Below, piece by piece: positions 16,297 through 24,076 of a stretch of 36,391 bases of DNA (positions are counted from its first letter, which is position 1; each line of letters opens with the position of its first letter). This stretch comes from Paenibacillus sp. BSR1-1 (GTDB lineage Bacteria > Bacillota > Bacilli > Bacillales > Cytobacillaceae), in contig NZ_JAQMWQ010000038.1 in the NCBI RefSeq assembly GCF_030403775.1, positions 1 through 36,391 of the forward strand, given 5' to 3'. The notes beneath the pieces were generated by a model that was given only the letters and a program-made list of their open reading frames with translations, did no database searches and had not been told where the DNA came from. Both the position numbers and the translations under genes were made by a program.

Positions 16297-16328
16297 AGGC
16301 TTCCCCCTTATCAAACCGTACGTGAGTC
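16297..16328 (-). other. Possible group II intron 3'-end remnant
   Basis: On the minus strand CACGTACGGTTTGATAAGGGGG resembles the 3' strand of a group II intron domain V plus the start of domain VI. No 5' strand or reverse transcriptase is next to it. It differs from the full intron at 32.7-34.7 kb, so it would be a relic of another element. Confidence 0.35.
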
Positions 16329-16414
16329 TGTCTAACAATTGATTCTAAATTAATAAAGATTGAATATATTCAAGATGATTTATGATAAATATAATTAATA
16401 TCATAAAAATCATG

Positions 16415-16435
16415 TAAAAAGAGGGCTGAGCCCCA
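16415..16435 (-). terminator. Short terminator after the NmrA-like pseudogene
   Basis: On the minus strand GGGGC-tca-GCCCT followed by CTTTTTAC, six nt past the pseudogene stop. Confidence 0.5.
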
Positions 16436-16440
16436 TTCAA

Positions 16441-17135
16441 TTATTTCTCATCACTAAAGAGCAATTGTTTGTTATCTGATAAGAACTGCTTAAGACTTAT
16501 AGGAACGTTACCTGTCAAGTCTTGAACTACTGTAGTTGCTTGTGCGTACTCTCCCTTTGAGGTAGCAATCTCGAAAGAAACTAATCCTTGGATTAAGGCT
16601 GCTGGTATTTCAAATGGAAAGTTAGATTTATAAATATCAACCATTTTGTTTGCATCTTGCGGAGTGAATTGAACGCTTTTTCCAGTTACTTCACTAACAA
16701 TTCGAGCAATATCATTACCAGAGAGCGCTTCTGGCCCGGTAACATCAACTATACGATTCCCAGTAGAAGAAGAAGCAAGCGCAGCGCCTGCTGCAGTGGT
16801 GGAATTAGGTTTTCACTATATAAATTATTACGCAATATTGTATAAGACAATCCGCTATTTTTAATCATTTCTTCAGTAGTATAATGAGAATCAGCAATTA
16901 AATTTGCTGATTCGACAAGCCGGAAACACTTACTGAGGCTTTTGCCGGTGCACAACGTCTACTTATGATTAGTTATCTGCTTGGCTACGATAACTCCCGG
17001 GAAGAAAATTCCGAGAGTTTTTCAGGATCTCTTGTAGTTGCAATAATTTTGGCCCTTGTAGTTATCAAGTAACCATTCGACTATCGGACGGCCCAAGTGC
17101 CCACTTGCTCCGTAACTAATACTGTTTCATTTCAT
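16441..17135 (-). pseudogene. NAD(P)H-binding quinone reductase-like (NmrA/QorB) pseudogene
   Basis: Broken gene of the atypical short-chain dehydrogenase group (QorB/YtfG, NmrA-like), which reduces quinones with NADPH. Pieces in order on the minus strand: SYGASGHLGRPIVEWLLDN (the GxxGxxG nucleotide-binding turn), KIIATTRDPEKLSEF, GVIV and then a gap, then TTEEMIKNSGLSYTILRNNL, NRIVDVTGPEALSGNDIARI, and a 67-aa intact tail to TAA 16441. There are several frame changes and a deletion. A block of about 53 bp at 16920-16972 (coding PETLTEAFAGAQRLLMIS) is present but on the opposite strand, a micro-inversion. A GGGGG ribosome site precedes ATG 17135. It lies just after the second EF-Tu gene and once belonged to the same stress island. 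Confidence 0.85.
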
Positions 17136-17203
17136 ATTCCCCCTATATTTTTTTAACATTTATCCTGCGATACTGGTCTTCTTACGAAGAATAGTATGAA
17201 TAA

Positions 17204-18391
17204 TTAATCTTCAATTTTCCCTACAACACCCGCACCTACTGTACGACCACCTTCACGAATAGAAAATTTAGTTCCTACTTCAATCGCAACTGGTGCAATT
17301 AATTCTACCTCAATCGTTAGATTGTCACCGGGCATAACCATTTCGGTTCCTTCAGGAAGTTCAATTACACCGGTAACATCTGTTGTACGGAAGTAAAATT
17401 GAGGACGATAGTTTTTAAAGAACGGTGTATGACGACCACCTTCTTCTTTAGACAAAATATAAACTTCACCTTTAAATTTTGTATGAGGTGTAATACTATT
17501 TGGTTTTGCTAATACTTGTCCGCGATCGATGCTATTACGGTTCACACCACGAAGAAGCAAACCAACGTTTTCTCCTGCTTCCCCAAAATCAAGTGTTTTA
17601 CGAAACATTTCAATCCCCGTTACAATAGATTTTGTCGTTTCTGGAGCAAGACCAACTATTTCGACTTCATCTCCCACTTTTACAATGCCACGATCAATAC
17701 GTCCACTGGCAACAGTACCACGGCCGGTAATAGTAAAGACATCCTCGATTGGCATTAAAAATGGTTTATCAGTTTCACGAATAGGTGTTGGTATATAGGA
17801 ATCTACTGTATCCATTAAATCCAAAATCACTTGTTCAGCTTCAGAGTTTCCTTCTAAAGCTTTTAATGCTGAACCTCTAATCACTGGAATATCATCACCA
17901 GGATAACTGTATTCAGAAAGCAACTCACGGATTTCCATTTCTACTAATTCAATAAGTTCTTCATCATTTACTAAGTCTGTTTTATTTAGAAATACAATTA
18001 AATGTTCAACTCCAACTTGGCGAGATAAGAGAATATGTTCACGTGTTTGGGGCATTGGACCATCTGTAGCTGATACTACAAGGATAGCCCCATCCATTTG
18101 AGCAGCCCCAGTAATCATATTTTTAACATAGTCCGCATGCCCTGGTGCATCAATATGAGCATAGTGTCGTTTTTCGGTTTCATATTCGACGTGTGCAGTA
18201 TTAATGGTAATTCCACGTTCGCGTTCTTCAGGTGCCGCATCAATGCTTGCATAGTCTTGTGCGTTCGCTAACCCCTTCTTTGCTAAAACGGTAGTGATAG
18301 CAGCTGTTAAAGTCGTTTTCCCATGGTCAACGTGACCGATTGTCCCAATGTTAACATGCTCTTTATTTCTTTCATAATGTTGCTTTTTCAT
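17204..18391 (-). CDS. tuf: Elongation factor Tu paralogue, cysteine-free
   Basis: Complete EF-Tu of 395 aa, the GTPase that brings aminoacyl-tRNA to the ribosome. G motifs: GHVDHGKT (19-26), GITI (60-63), DAPGH (81-85), NKTD (136-139), and SAL. Domains 2 and 3 are full length and end GGRTVGAGVVGKIED. It is not in a str operon (no rpsL, rpsG or fusA nearby), and the N-terminus MKKQHYERNKEHVN departs from the Bacillus housekeeping MAKxKFDRxKxHVN. There is no cysteine: the usual DCPGH is DAPGH (Ala82), NKCD is NKTD (Thr138), and the domain-2 position used by E. coli Cys255 is Val. DAPGH and NKxDL recall lactic-acid-bacterial EF-Tu, so transfer is possible. Positions known for elfamycin resistance look unchanged. 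AAGGGGG precedes ATG 18391. Confidence 0.95.
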   Translation of the reverse strand: MKKQHYERNKEHVNIGTIGHVDHGKTTLTAAITTVLAKKGLANAQDYASIDAAPEERERGITINTAHVEYETEKRHYAHIDAPGHADYVKNMITGAAQMDGAILVVSATDGPMPQTREHILLSRQVGVEHLIVFLNKTDLVNDEELIELVEMEIRELLSEYSYPGDDIPVIRGSALKALEGNSEAEQVILDLMDTVDSYIPTPIRETDKPFLMPIEDVFTITGRGTVASGRIDRGIVKVGDEVEIVGLAPETTKSIVTGIEMFRKTLDFGEAGENVGLLLRGVNRNSIDRGQVLAKPNSITPHTKFKGEVYILSKEEGGRHTPFFKNYRPQFYFRTTDVTGVIELPEGTEMVMPGDNLTIEVELIAPVAIEVGTKFSIREGGRTVGAGVVGKIED

Positions 18392-18490
18392 AATGATTAC
18401 TAACCCCCTTGAGTTTCATTTTTTTGCATTTTGTTTATTCGACCATTTCTAATCTTTATTAACCTTGGCTTCTGTTATATGCTAGAATGG

Positions 18491-18802
18491 CTATTCAGTA
18501 AGCAATATACTTTTTATATCTGCCACGTATAAAAAATCTGTTAATGATTCTATCAAAGGATCCATATCTTGAAGTACAGCACGATATCTTTCACTATTCT
18601 TCATAGTATCCAATGTTTCTTTATCCCTCCAAATGCTTACTACACCAAAAAAGGGATTGTCATTTTCAATACTGGGCTCTAAGAAATATACACTAACACA
18701 GCCTGCATCTTGATTAATAGGAACGAGTACTTCCCGTCCTATTTGCCGTAATTGTTCCTCCATTCCAGCTTTACAACCGATATTTACCACTCTAACAAAC
18801 AT
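18491..18802 (-). CDS. Antibiotic-biosynthesis-monooxygenase (ABM) domain protein
   Basis: Small protein of 103 aa with one ABM (dimeric alpha/beta barrel) domain. It shows the family pattern: first strand FVRVVNIGCKAGMEEQL, then GCVSVYFLEPSIENDNPFFGVVSIWRDKETLD, then a helix ending SERYRAV. Members oxidise quinols or degrade haem, or act as small electrophile-handling enzymes (YgiN-type quinol monooxygenase). AGGAGAG precedes ATG 18802. It lies between the Rrf2 regulator (106 nt upstream) and the EF-Tu gene (99 nt downstream), all in the same direction, with no clear terminator in either gap. A quinone/thiol-stress role is inferred from neighbours; substrate unknown. It carries two cysteines (10 and 35), unlike the larger enzymes of the island. 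Confidence 0.75.
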   Translation of the reverse strand: MFVRVVNIGCKAGMEEQLRQIGREVLVPINQDAGCVSVYFLEPSIENDNPFFGVVSIWRDKETLDTMKNSERYRAVLQDMDPLIESLTDFLYVADIKSILLTE

Positions 18803-18908
18803 AAAATCTCTCCTAAAATTACTTATTCAAATAAAATATTTTTAACCAGAACTAAATCTTTACTATTAAATTGCTTTACTAAACTTCGATTCTCTTAACA
18901 ATCAATAT

Positions 18909-19388
18909 TTATAGGACAACCCTTTCTTTTAACCAAGAATCAATTTTAGTAAGACAATCATTTGTAGAAGTATTATTAAGCGCTTGATGTAAAGAAGCAA
19001 GTGTTGTACGTTTTAAGACAGATTGCCAAGCATGTTCAGCTTCTTCCATTACATCGGATAGTAAGCAGGTTTTGTTTTCTGCTAATTGGAACATTGCATG
19101 AAAAACCCCATTTGAATGATAAAGAGATTCCACACCTTCTACTGCAACATACACATCATATATTTGAATGTCTTCAGGAGTAGCTAGTAATCGAAATCCA
19201 CCTTTTACACCTGGCACTGAAGAAACAAGCCCTGCTTGTACAAGTTTTCTCATTAACTTTTGAAGATAAGTTGAAGAAACGTGTAGTTTTTCACTTAATG
19301 ATTCACCTGATAACATGGCATGTTTAGGCAAACGATTAAGCAACAAAAGAGCATATACAGCTTGTTCCAAACCTGTCTTTATCTTCAT
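18909..19388 (-). CDS. Rrf2-family transcriptional regulator without Fe-S site
   Basis: DNA-binding regulator of 159 aa. Residues 1-75 form the winged helix (MKIKTGLEQAVYALLLLNRL, LSEKLHVSSTYLQKLMRKL, GVKGGFRLLATPEDIQIYDV). The three-cysteine iron-sulfur site of IscR/NsrR (in the segment after the dimer helix) is absent: only ENKTCLLSD and TNDCLTK contain Cys. That places it nearer to CymR/YwnA-like members that sense thiol or other signals. ATG 19388 overlaps the stop of the DUF896 gene by four bases (ATGA), so they are co-translated. It may control the LLM-DUF896-Rrf2-ABM-EF-Tu group by autoregulation. Ligand is not known. Confidence 0.85.
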   Translation of the reverse strand: MKIKTGLEQAVYALLLLNRLPKHAMLSGESLSEKLHVSSTYLQKLMRKLVQAGLVSSVPGVKGGFRLLATPEDIQIYDVYVAVEGVESLYHSNGVFHAMFQLAENKTCLLSDVMEEAEHAWQSVLKRTTLASLHQALNNTSTNDCLTKIDSWLKERVVL

Positions 19389-19627
19389 ACATCATCATTC
19401 TTTTTTAAGGATTGCTTTTGTTGTTCTCTTTTCAATTTTTCAGGTGTAACATCATTACCAAGAGGGTCTAAGATGGTTAACCCTGAAAATGTGTGTAGTA
19501 TTTGTCCTCGAATTATTTGAAGATATTCTTGACGTAATTCTTGTTGTTCTTTTTTTTCTTTTTGTGTTAAACCAGCTTCGCGTTGTTTTTTAGCTAAAAT
19601 GTTAATTCTGTTTAAAATTGGGATCAT
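19385..19627 (-). CDS. DUF896 family small protein (YnzC-like)
   Basis: Highly charged helical protein of 80 aa. MIPILNRINILAKKQREAGL followed by TQKEKKEQQELRQEYLQIIR is the characteristic two-helix DUF896 core, known from B. subtilis YnzC, a small cytosolic protein of unclear function linked to stress. The tail (DPLGNDVTPEKLKREQQKQS) is the usual conserved end. GAAAGGTGG lies before ATG 19627, 20 nt after the LLM gene stop. It ends inside the start of the Rrf2 gene. No cysteine. It has no known enzymatic role. Confidence 0.85.
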   Translation of the reverse strand: MIPILNRINILAKKQREAGLTQKEKKEQQELRQEYLQIIRGQILHTFSGLTILDPLGNDVTPEKLKREQQKQSLKKNDDV

Positions 19628-19647
19628 TTATTTTTCCACCTTTCTTT

Positions 19648-20640
19648 CTATAGAAGTTCTTTTGCAAGCAATCGGTAAGACTGTAGTCTTGCTTCATGGC
19701 TATGACTGATTGTTCCAATCACAGCTTCGTTAATACCAAACTTCTCATCATGTTCACGTAACGTATTTGCAACATCTTTTGCGCTACCTACAAGGAATCG
19801 TTTACGGTTCTTCTGTATCTGTATTTTATCCATTTCAGTATAAGAATAATTTAATGCTTCTTCAGGCGATACTATTTGAAATGGCATCCCTTTATCTAAA
19901 AATAATAAATTTAAATCTAGACTAGCTGCATGATATTCAGCTTCTTCAGCTGTTTCTGCCACCATCACGAAATAACCAACATTTATCTGAGGAGAAGGCA
20001 TAAATTCTGATGGGGTAAAATTATCTCTGTAAGCATCAAGCATTGAAGATGATAAACCACCGCTAATGAATTGAGCAAAAGAATATCCAATACCAAATCG
20101 TCCTGCTTGTGCAGCACTGCTTCCACTAGATCCTAATAACCATACTTCAGGTAATGGGGCACCTGCTGGTGCAGCTAAAGTTCGACTATATATATGGTCA
20201 GTAGGCATCGTCTCTGTCATAAACATCATCGTTTCCATTAGCTTATCGTACGAATTAAACACATTTGGCTGCCTTCCTTCATGTAATGAAAGAGTCGAAA
20301 AACGATCGCCACCAGGTGCACGACCTACACCAAAATCAATTCTGTTTGGATATAAAGTTGTCAACGTTTTAAATACTTCTGCCATTTTTAATGGTGAATA
20401 ATGCATAAGCATTATGCCACCAGATCCAACACGAATTTGATTTGTAACTGATGCAATGTGAGCAATCATTATTTCAGGTGAAGCACTAGCTAAATTTGAA
20501 GAGCCGTGATGTTCGGAATACCATATTCTGTTGTAACCTAAATCATCTACTAATTTAGCTAACTCAATAGTATTTTGTAGTGTTTTATGGGAAGTTTGCC
20601 CATTTGAAATTGGAGTTTGATCCAAAACGCTTAATTTCAT
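19648..20640 (-). CDS. LLM-class flavin-dependent oxidoreductase
   Basis: Bacterial luciferase-like monooxygenase of 330 aa, MsnO8/YwcH type, which uses reduced flavin to oxidise a small molecule. Signature stretches: MKLSVLDQTPISNGQT, YNRIWYSEHHGSSNLASASP, VGSGGIMLMHYSPLKMAEVF, RIDFGVGRAPGGD and LGSSGSSAAQAGRFGIGY. The C-terminal helix ends SYRLLAKELL. It is first of a set reading LLM, DUF896, Rrf2, ABM, EF-Tu. AGAAGG lies upstream of ATG 20640. Reduced flavin may come from the divergent nitroreductase region, which is inference. Like most enzymes here it has no cysteine. Natural substrate unknown. Confidence 0.88.
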   Translation of the reverse strand: MKLSVLDQTPISNGQTSHKTLQNTIELAKLVDDLGYNRIWYSEHHGSSNLASASPEIMIAHIASVTNQIRVGSGGIMLMHYSPLKMAEVFKTLTTLYPNRIDFGVGRAPGGDRFSTLSLHEGRQPNVFNSYDKLMETMMFMTETMPTDHIYSRTLAAPAGAPLPEVWLLGSSGSSAAQAGRFGIGYSFAQFISGGLSSSMLDAYRDNFTPSEFMPSPQINVGYFVMVAETAEEAEYHAASLDLNLLFLDKGMPFQIVSPEEALNYSYTEMDKIQIQKNRKRFLVGSAKDVANTLREHDEKFGINEAVIGTISHSHEARLQSYRLLAKELL

Positions 20641-20894
20641 AAAAAAACCTTCTTTCGTAGTTAATATAGATAATTAATATCCGTAATTAGAGCATTTTTC
20701 ATTTCTATATTGATTTAATAAAAAGTCGTATAGACCTAATAGCTTGCAATTCTTTGTCTATAGAATAACGAGTAGGGATACAAGTATTACAAGAATCTTC
20801 CTAGTTAAGAAACTTTTCTTGCGCCCTTAATGTTTGGGGAATCGATTTATCAATCGTCCCCCTGGTATAAAAAATATTTGTAAATTAGTGATGA

Positions 20895-21542
20895 TTAAAG
20901 ATTTCCATTCCAGTAAGTTACTTCGTCAACACCTAACCTTACAGATGGGAATCCTGGCTCTCTTGCTTTACCAACAGCAATCATTAAGATGTTAACTAAT
21001 TTTTCTGGAACGTTAAATTCCTTACGGAACTCTTCAATGTTGTAACCAAGCATAGGAACTGTATCGTATCCTCTTGCCTTTGCAGCTAGCATAAGTTGCA
21101 TGGCTACCAGACCACCATCAAGCATTTGCCACTCTTTTTTTATTTGTTCACTTACGGAACCGTAATAATCTTGCACACTGTTGTTAATTCTGTCTTTAAT
21201 TTCTTCCGGCATATAACCAGCATCTACAGCTCTTTGATTGATTTTATCAGCATTCTCCACTGTATAAGCATTCATATCTCCTAACACCACAATAACTGCG
21301 GATGCATCAACCACTTGTTGTTGTCCTGAAGCCATCGGAAGGAGTTTCTCTTTAATAGCTGGTTCGGTAAAGACCATAAAACGCCAAGGATTTAGATTTG
21401 TTCCACTTGGTGCGAGAATAGCCTCCCCAAGAAGTTCTTTGATTTCTTCCTTAGTGATTTTAACTGAAGGATCATATAAGCGGACGGATCGACGTTCGCG
21501 AATCACATCATAGAAATTTGCAGTACGATTTAATGTTTTCAT
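20895..21542 (-). CDS. Nitroreductase family FMN oxidoreductase
   Basis: FMN-dependent NAD(P)H oxidoreductase of 215 aa. It shows IRERRSVRLYDPSVKITKEE (FMN phosphate binding), AILAPSGTNLNPWRFMVFTE, DGGLVAMQLMLAAKARGYDT and the final MIAVGKAREPGFPSVR. Such enzymes reduce quinones and nitro compounds. ATG 21542 has GGAGG 8 nt upstream; a frame opening at 21626 runs through the promoter region and is rejected. It is divergent from an HxlR regulator 213 nt away, and the gap holds operator-like dyads, a common pairing in Bacillus for quinone or electrophile response. No cysteine. It likely detoxifies reactive quinones or nitroaromatics. Confidence 0.9.
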   Translation of the reverse strand: MKTLNRTANFYDVIRERRSVRLYDPSVKITKEEIKELLGEAILAPSGTNLNPWRFMVFTEPAIKEKLLPMASGQQQVVDASAVIVVLGDMNAYTVENADKINQRAVDAGYMPEEIKDRINNSVQDYYGSVSEQIKKEWQMLDGGLVAMQLMLAAKARGYDTVPMLGYNIEEFRKEFNVPEKLVNILMIAVGKAREPGFPSVRLGVDEVTYWNGNL

Positions 21543-21669
21543 ATTTTTACTACCTCCATCATTTATGAAATGTAACTTATATATGAACGAATATTTAATG
21601 TGTAAGATCACATCGATATTTCGCATAAGTTGCTAACAAACCCTATTATGGTATAGTACTGATATAATG

Positions 21670-21734
21670 AAAAGTACGCACTTTTTCGTAATATAGGAAC
21701 CGTTTCGTGCTATAGGCACGAAAAAGTTCCTATA
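21670..21734. promoter_or_regulatory. HxlR-type operator and 43-bp palindrome
   Basis: AAAAGT-acgc-ACTTTT (about 21670-21685) lies over the likely nitroreductase -35. Next, 21692-21734 forms a long dyad: TATAGGAAC, CG, TTTCGTGC, TATAG, GCACGAAA, AA, GTTCCTATA. TATAGGCAC(G/T)AAAAAGT recurs at 29302 near the aldo/keto reductase locus. The site ends 22 nt before the HxlR start. Confidence 0.6.
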
Positions 21735-21755
21735 GAATATATTAAGGAGTTAACT

Positions 21756-22115
21756 ATGGTGAAAGAATACAACAATAGAATTGAAGTGGTTTTAGAAGTC
21801 ATTGGAGGAAAATGGAAGGCACATATTTTATATCACTTAACAAGAGGCCCCATACGAACAGGTGAATTAAAACGCTTGGTAACTGGTATTACACAAAAAA
21901 TGCTCACCGAACAATTAAAGGAACTTGAAAAAGATGGTTTGATTTCCAGAAAAGTATACAATCAAATACCGCCAAAGGTTGAATATTCCCTTACAGAATA
22001 TGGGGAATCATTGAAAGAGGTCCTAAAGGTACTTTGTGATTGGGGGGGAGATTATATTAAGCATAGATACCCTAATGGTGAAGTTATAGTAAGAAATAGT
22101 GGCGATGATATTTAG
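21756..22115 (+). CDS. HxlR-family transcriptional regulator
   Basis: Winged-helix repressor of 119 aa of the HxlR/YodB/CatR type. The core reads VLEVIGGKWKAHILYHLTRG, TGELKRLVTGITQKMLTEQLKELE, and VYNQIPPKVEYSLTEYG. The N-terminal cysteine that senses quinones in YodB is absent here; the only cysteine is in the dimer helix (LCDWGG), so sensing would differ. TTAAGGAGT precedes ATG 21756. It is divergent from the nitroreductase and probably represses both genes through the dyads between them. A second, truncated HxlR gene lies 1.4 kb away. Confidence 0.92.
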   Translation: MVKEYNNRIEVVLEVIGGKWKAHILYHLTRGPIRTGELKRLVTGITQKMLTEQLKELEKDGLISRKVYNQIPPKVEYSLTEYGESLKEVLKVLCDWGGDYIKHRYPNGEVIVRNSGDDI

Positions 22116-22285
22116 GAGTAATTTATGGGTATGGTTCACTTGAAGATTGATTAGAAATTCTAAGAAAATTAATATAAAACCTTTAATCGAAATATACTAA
22201 CGAATAATACCCGTCTTTTTTAGCAGTATCACTCTTCAAAAAAACAGGTGTTTAAAAATACGGTTTAAGGAGCAAATTTATATAT

Positions 22286-22768
22286 ATGTATAATAAAAAA
22301 AAGGCATTCTCTTTAGCAATGTTAATCATTCCGTGGCTAACTGTTCCTTTCATGGGGAAAAATTCATTTTTTAGGTTTTTACCTGTAGCGAGTTTTACTA
22401 ATTTATTTATAAGTGTATTCAGTCTAATTGCTAATAAGAAAAAATGGTGGATAACTAGAAATCCTCTATCTCCCGGTTTCGTAGATTTCACATATATATT
22501 AGGTCCTTATTTTGTAGCCACATTATGGATATTTAAACTAACATACGGCAATTTCCCCAAATACTTAATTACAAATATAGTATTGAATATTATTGACGCT
22601 TTTCCTTTTGCTTTCATCTGGGAAGAAGTTGGAATATTTAAATTTAAAAAGATGAAACATATTACTTGGTATTTTGTATGTGTGTTTTTGGCAATTTTAA
22701 TTTATGGGTATCAATATATAGTGGAAAAAACAATTAGGCAAACAAACAGGTTAAAATCAAAGTTGTAA
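22286..22768 (+). CDS. Multi-span membrane protein, unknown function
   Basis: 160 aa with about four membrane segments: LAMLIIPWLTVPFMG, PVASFTNLFISVFSLI, FTYILGPYFVATLWIFKL and YFVCVFLAILIYGYQYIV. The order WLTVPFMGKNSFFRFLP, then NKKKWW, then ILGPYF resembles a Firmicute family of small membrane proteins often seen near stress genes (CBO0543-like), with no known role. AAGGAG lies 13 nt before ATG 22286, a slightly long gap. It is on the plus strand after HxlR but separated by 170 nt, so co-transcription is uncertain. A long palindromic terminator follows at 22837. Confidence 0.65.
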   Translation: MYNKKKAFSLAMLIIPWLTVPFMGKNSFFRFLPVASFTNLFISVFSLIANKKKWWITRNPLSPGFVDFTYILGPYFVATLWIFKLTYGNFPKYLITNIVLNIIDAFPFAFIWEEVGIFKFKKMKHITWYFVCVFLAILIYGYQYIVEKTIRQTNRLKSKL

Positions 22769-22836
22769 GTGATTTAACTAGTCTTTTCATATATTAAAGT
22801 TTACTATTTGCTGTAATTAAACTATGATTCATGGTT

Positions 22837-22888
22837 GAAGAAGCAGTATAAAAAAGGATCTTCGATTGGAAGATCCTTTTTTACTGCT
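22837..22888. terminator. Extended bidirectional terminator
   Basis: GAAGCAGTA and TACTGCTTC enclose AAAAAAGGATCTTC-gattg-GAAGATCCTTTTTT. The arms match over 22 bp apart from a two-base bulge. A T-run is present in both directions, so it can serve the membrane-protein gene on the plus strand. Confidence 0.75.
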
Positions 22889-22980
22889 TCTTAGGTCAAT
22901 TATGTAAATTATGCAGAAAAAAAATCTATTTTTCTTATTCCGTAATAGAGAGCGTTTCTTGAATATTCGGCTCTCGAAAT

Positions 22981-23020
22981 AAAAAGTCACCTTAAAGTAA
23001 GTTGAAGGGTGGCTTTTTTT
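22981..23020 (+). terminator. Terminator-like hairpin
   Basis: AAAAAGTCACCTT and AAGGGTGGCTTTTTTT form a stem with a T-run. No plus-strand gene between it and 22888 is seen. Confidence 0.5.
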
Positions 23021-23030
23021 CTGTGTTATG

Positions 23031-23063
23031 AATCTCAAAAACGATTATTTTTGAGATTTTTTA
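23031..23063 (+). terminator. Terminator-like hairpin before resolvase
   Basis: AATCTCAAAAA/TTTTTGAGATT with a 6-nt loop, then TTTTATTTT. It may insulate the truncated resolvase gene from upstream reading. Confidence 0.5.
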
Positions 23064-23181
23064 TTTTGAGCTAATTTTGAACGATTTAATAACTTTTTTA
23101 ATGTTTCAAATCATTGCTTAAAATCTATATATCTATAACTACCGTTTATGATACAATTTTACATAGAGGTGAAAATTTTAA

Positions 23182-23589
23182 ATGAGTTCATATGTTTATG
23201 GATATGCTCGAGTAAGTACTCGACAACAAGAATTAGCTCGACAACTTGATTTATTGAAAAATTATAATTGCAATGAAATACTAACTGAAAAAATGACAGG
23301 AACAAAGGCTAATCGCCCTGAATTAAATCGACTGAAGGATAAATTAAGACCGGGTGATACTGTAGTAGTTGAGAGTTTTTCGCGTTTAGGTAGAAGTACG
23401 AAAGATCTAATTGATTTAGTCAATTATTTTGAAGAACACGATGTTAAATTAATCAGTTTAAAAGAAAATTTTGACACGTCAACACCACAAGGAAGATTAA
23501 TGATGACAGTGTTTCAAGCGTTTAGCCAATTTGAACGTGACTTAATTGTAGAACGGACCAAAGAGGGATTAAAAAGCGCCAGAGCGTAA
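23182..23589 (+). pseudogene. Serine resolvase, C-terminally truncated
   Basis: 135 aa of a Tn3-type resolvase. The catalytic domain is intact: YVYGYARVSTRQQ (Ser12), FSRLGRSTKDLI, TPQGRLMMTVFQAFSQFERDLI, then ERTKEGLKSARA. Relatives continue with RGRKGG and a helix-turn-helix of about 50 residues that binds the res site; this part is missing. The frame ends at TAA 23587 right where the opposite-strand HxlR gene also loses its homology. So this is a junction between two elements, and the protein likely cannot bind DNA. GAGGTG precedes ATG 23182. I call it a remnant rather than an active enzyme. Confidence 0.8.
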
Positions 23590-23828
23590 TCAGTTAAAGA
23601 ATATTCTACTTTCGGTGGTACTTGGTTATATACTTTTCTTTGGATTACACCGTCTTCTTCTAGTTCACGTAATTGTTGTGTTAACATTTTTTGTGTAATA
23701 TCAGGCATTAAACGTTTAAATTCACTCGTTCTCTTTTTGCCTTTCTTTAAATGACAAAGGATAACAACTTTCCATTTTCCACCGATAATCTCTAAAGTTG
23801 CCTCCACAGGAATATTGTATTTCATCAT
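23514..23828 (-). pseudogene. HxlR-family regulator truncated by resolvase junction
   Basis: The first about 80 residues are a proper HxlR winged helix (IIGGKWKVVILCHLKKGKKR, FKRLMPDITQKMLTQQLREL, VYNQVPPKVEYSLTDY). From about 23588 downward the frame reads the antisense of the resolvase, adding some 20 unrelated residues (FNPSLVRSTIKSRSNWLNA). The family's C-terminal dimer helix (usually GxSLxxILxxLCxWG) is lost. AAAGGAG lies 8 nt before ATG 23828, so it may still be expressed as a 104-aa hybrid. It sits just past a terminator that ends the aldo/keto reductase operon and was probably its original regulator. Confidence 0.75.
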
Positions 23829-23851
23829 ATAAAAATCTCCTTTGATAATTT

Positions 23852-23884
23852 TAAAAAAGACCGCAGTTGTTACACCGCAGTCTG
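23852..23884 (-). terminator. Intrinsic terminator after aldo/keto reductase operon
   Basis: AGACTGCGGT/ACTGCGGTCT stem (two G-T pairs) followed by TTTTTTAAA on the minus strand. Confidence 0.75.
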
Positions 23885-23892
23885 TAAAATGT

Positions 23893-24020
23893 TTAGTCCA
23901 TTTTTTCTTTTAATCTATCCGCAAATTCATTATTTAATGTTACGCCTTCATGGTACAAAGCTGAAGTATCAGCTGTCCAAGATTTAGAGATTAGTTTCAA
24001 GGCAGCTGAAATTTACGCAC
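23893..24020 (-). pseudogene. C-terminal coding fragment of an unrecognised gene
   Basis: The minus strand keeps an open stretch ending SKSWTADTSALYHEGVTLNN then EFADRLKEKMD and TAA at 23893. There is no start or upstream part; at about 24020 it meets unrelated sequence. It is followed by a terminator, so it looks like the 3' end of a once-complete gene. I do not recognise the family. Confidence 0.45.
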
Positions 24021-24076
24021 CAGAACCCAACGACTGAATGTCAGGTGACCTTTCCGTCTAAATCGATTCCAACTGA

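Noticed and set aside
17204..18391. EF-Tu as an elfamycin-resistance copy
   Set aside because: Residues matching the known kirromycin and GE2270A resistance positions look unchanged, and no thiopeptide or elfamycin genes are nearby.
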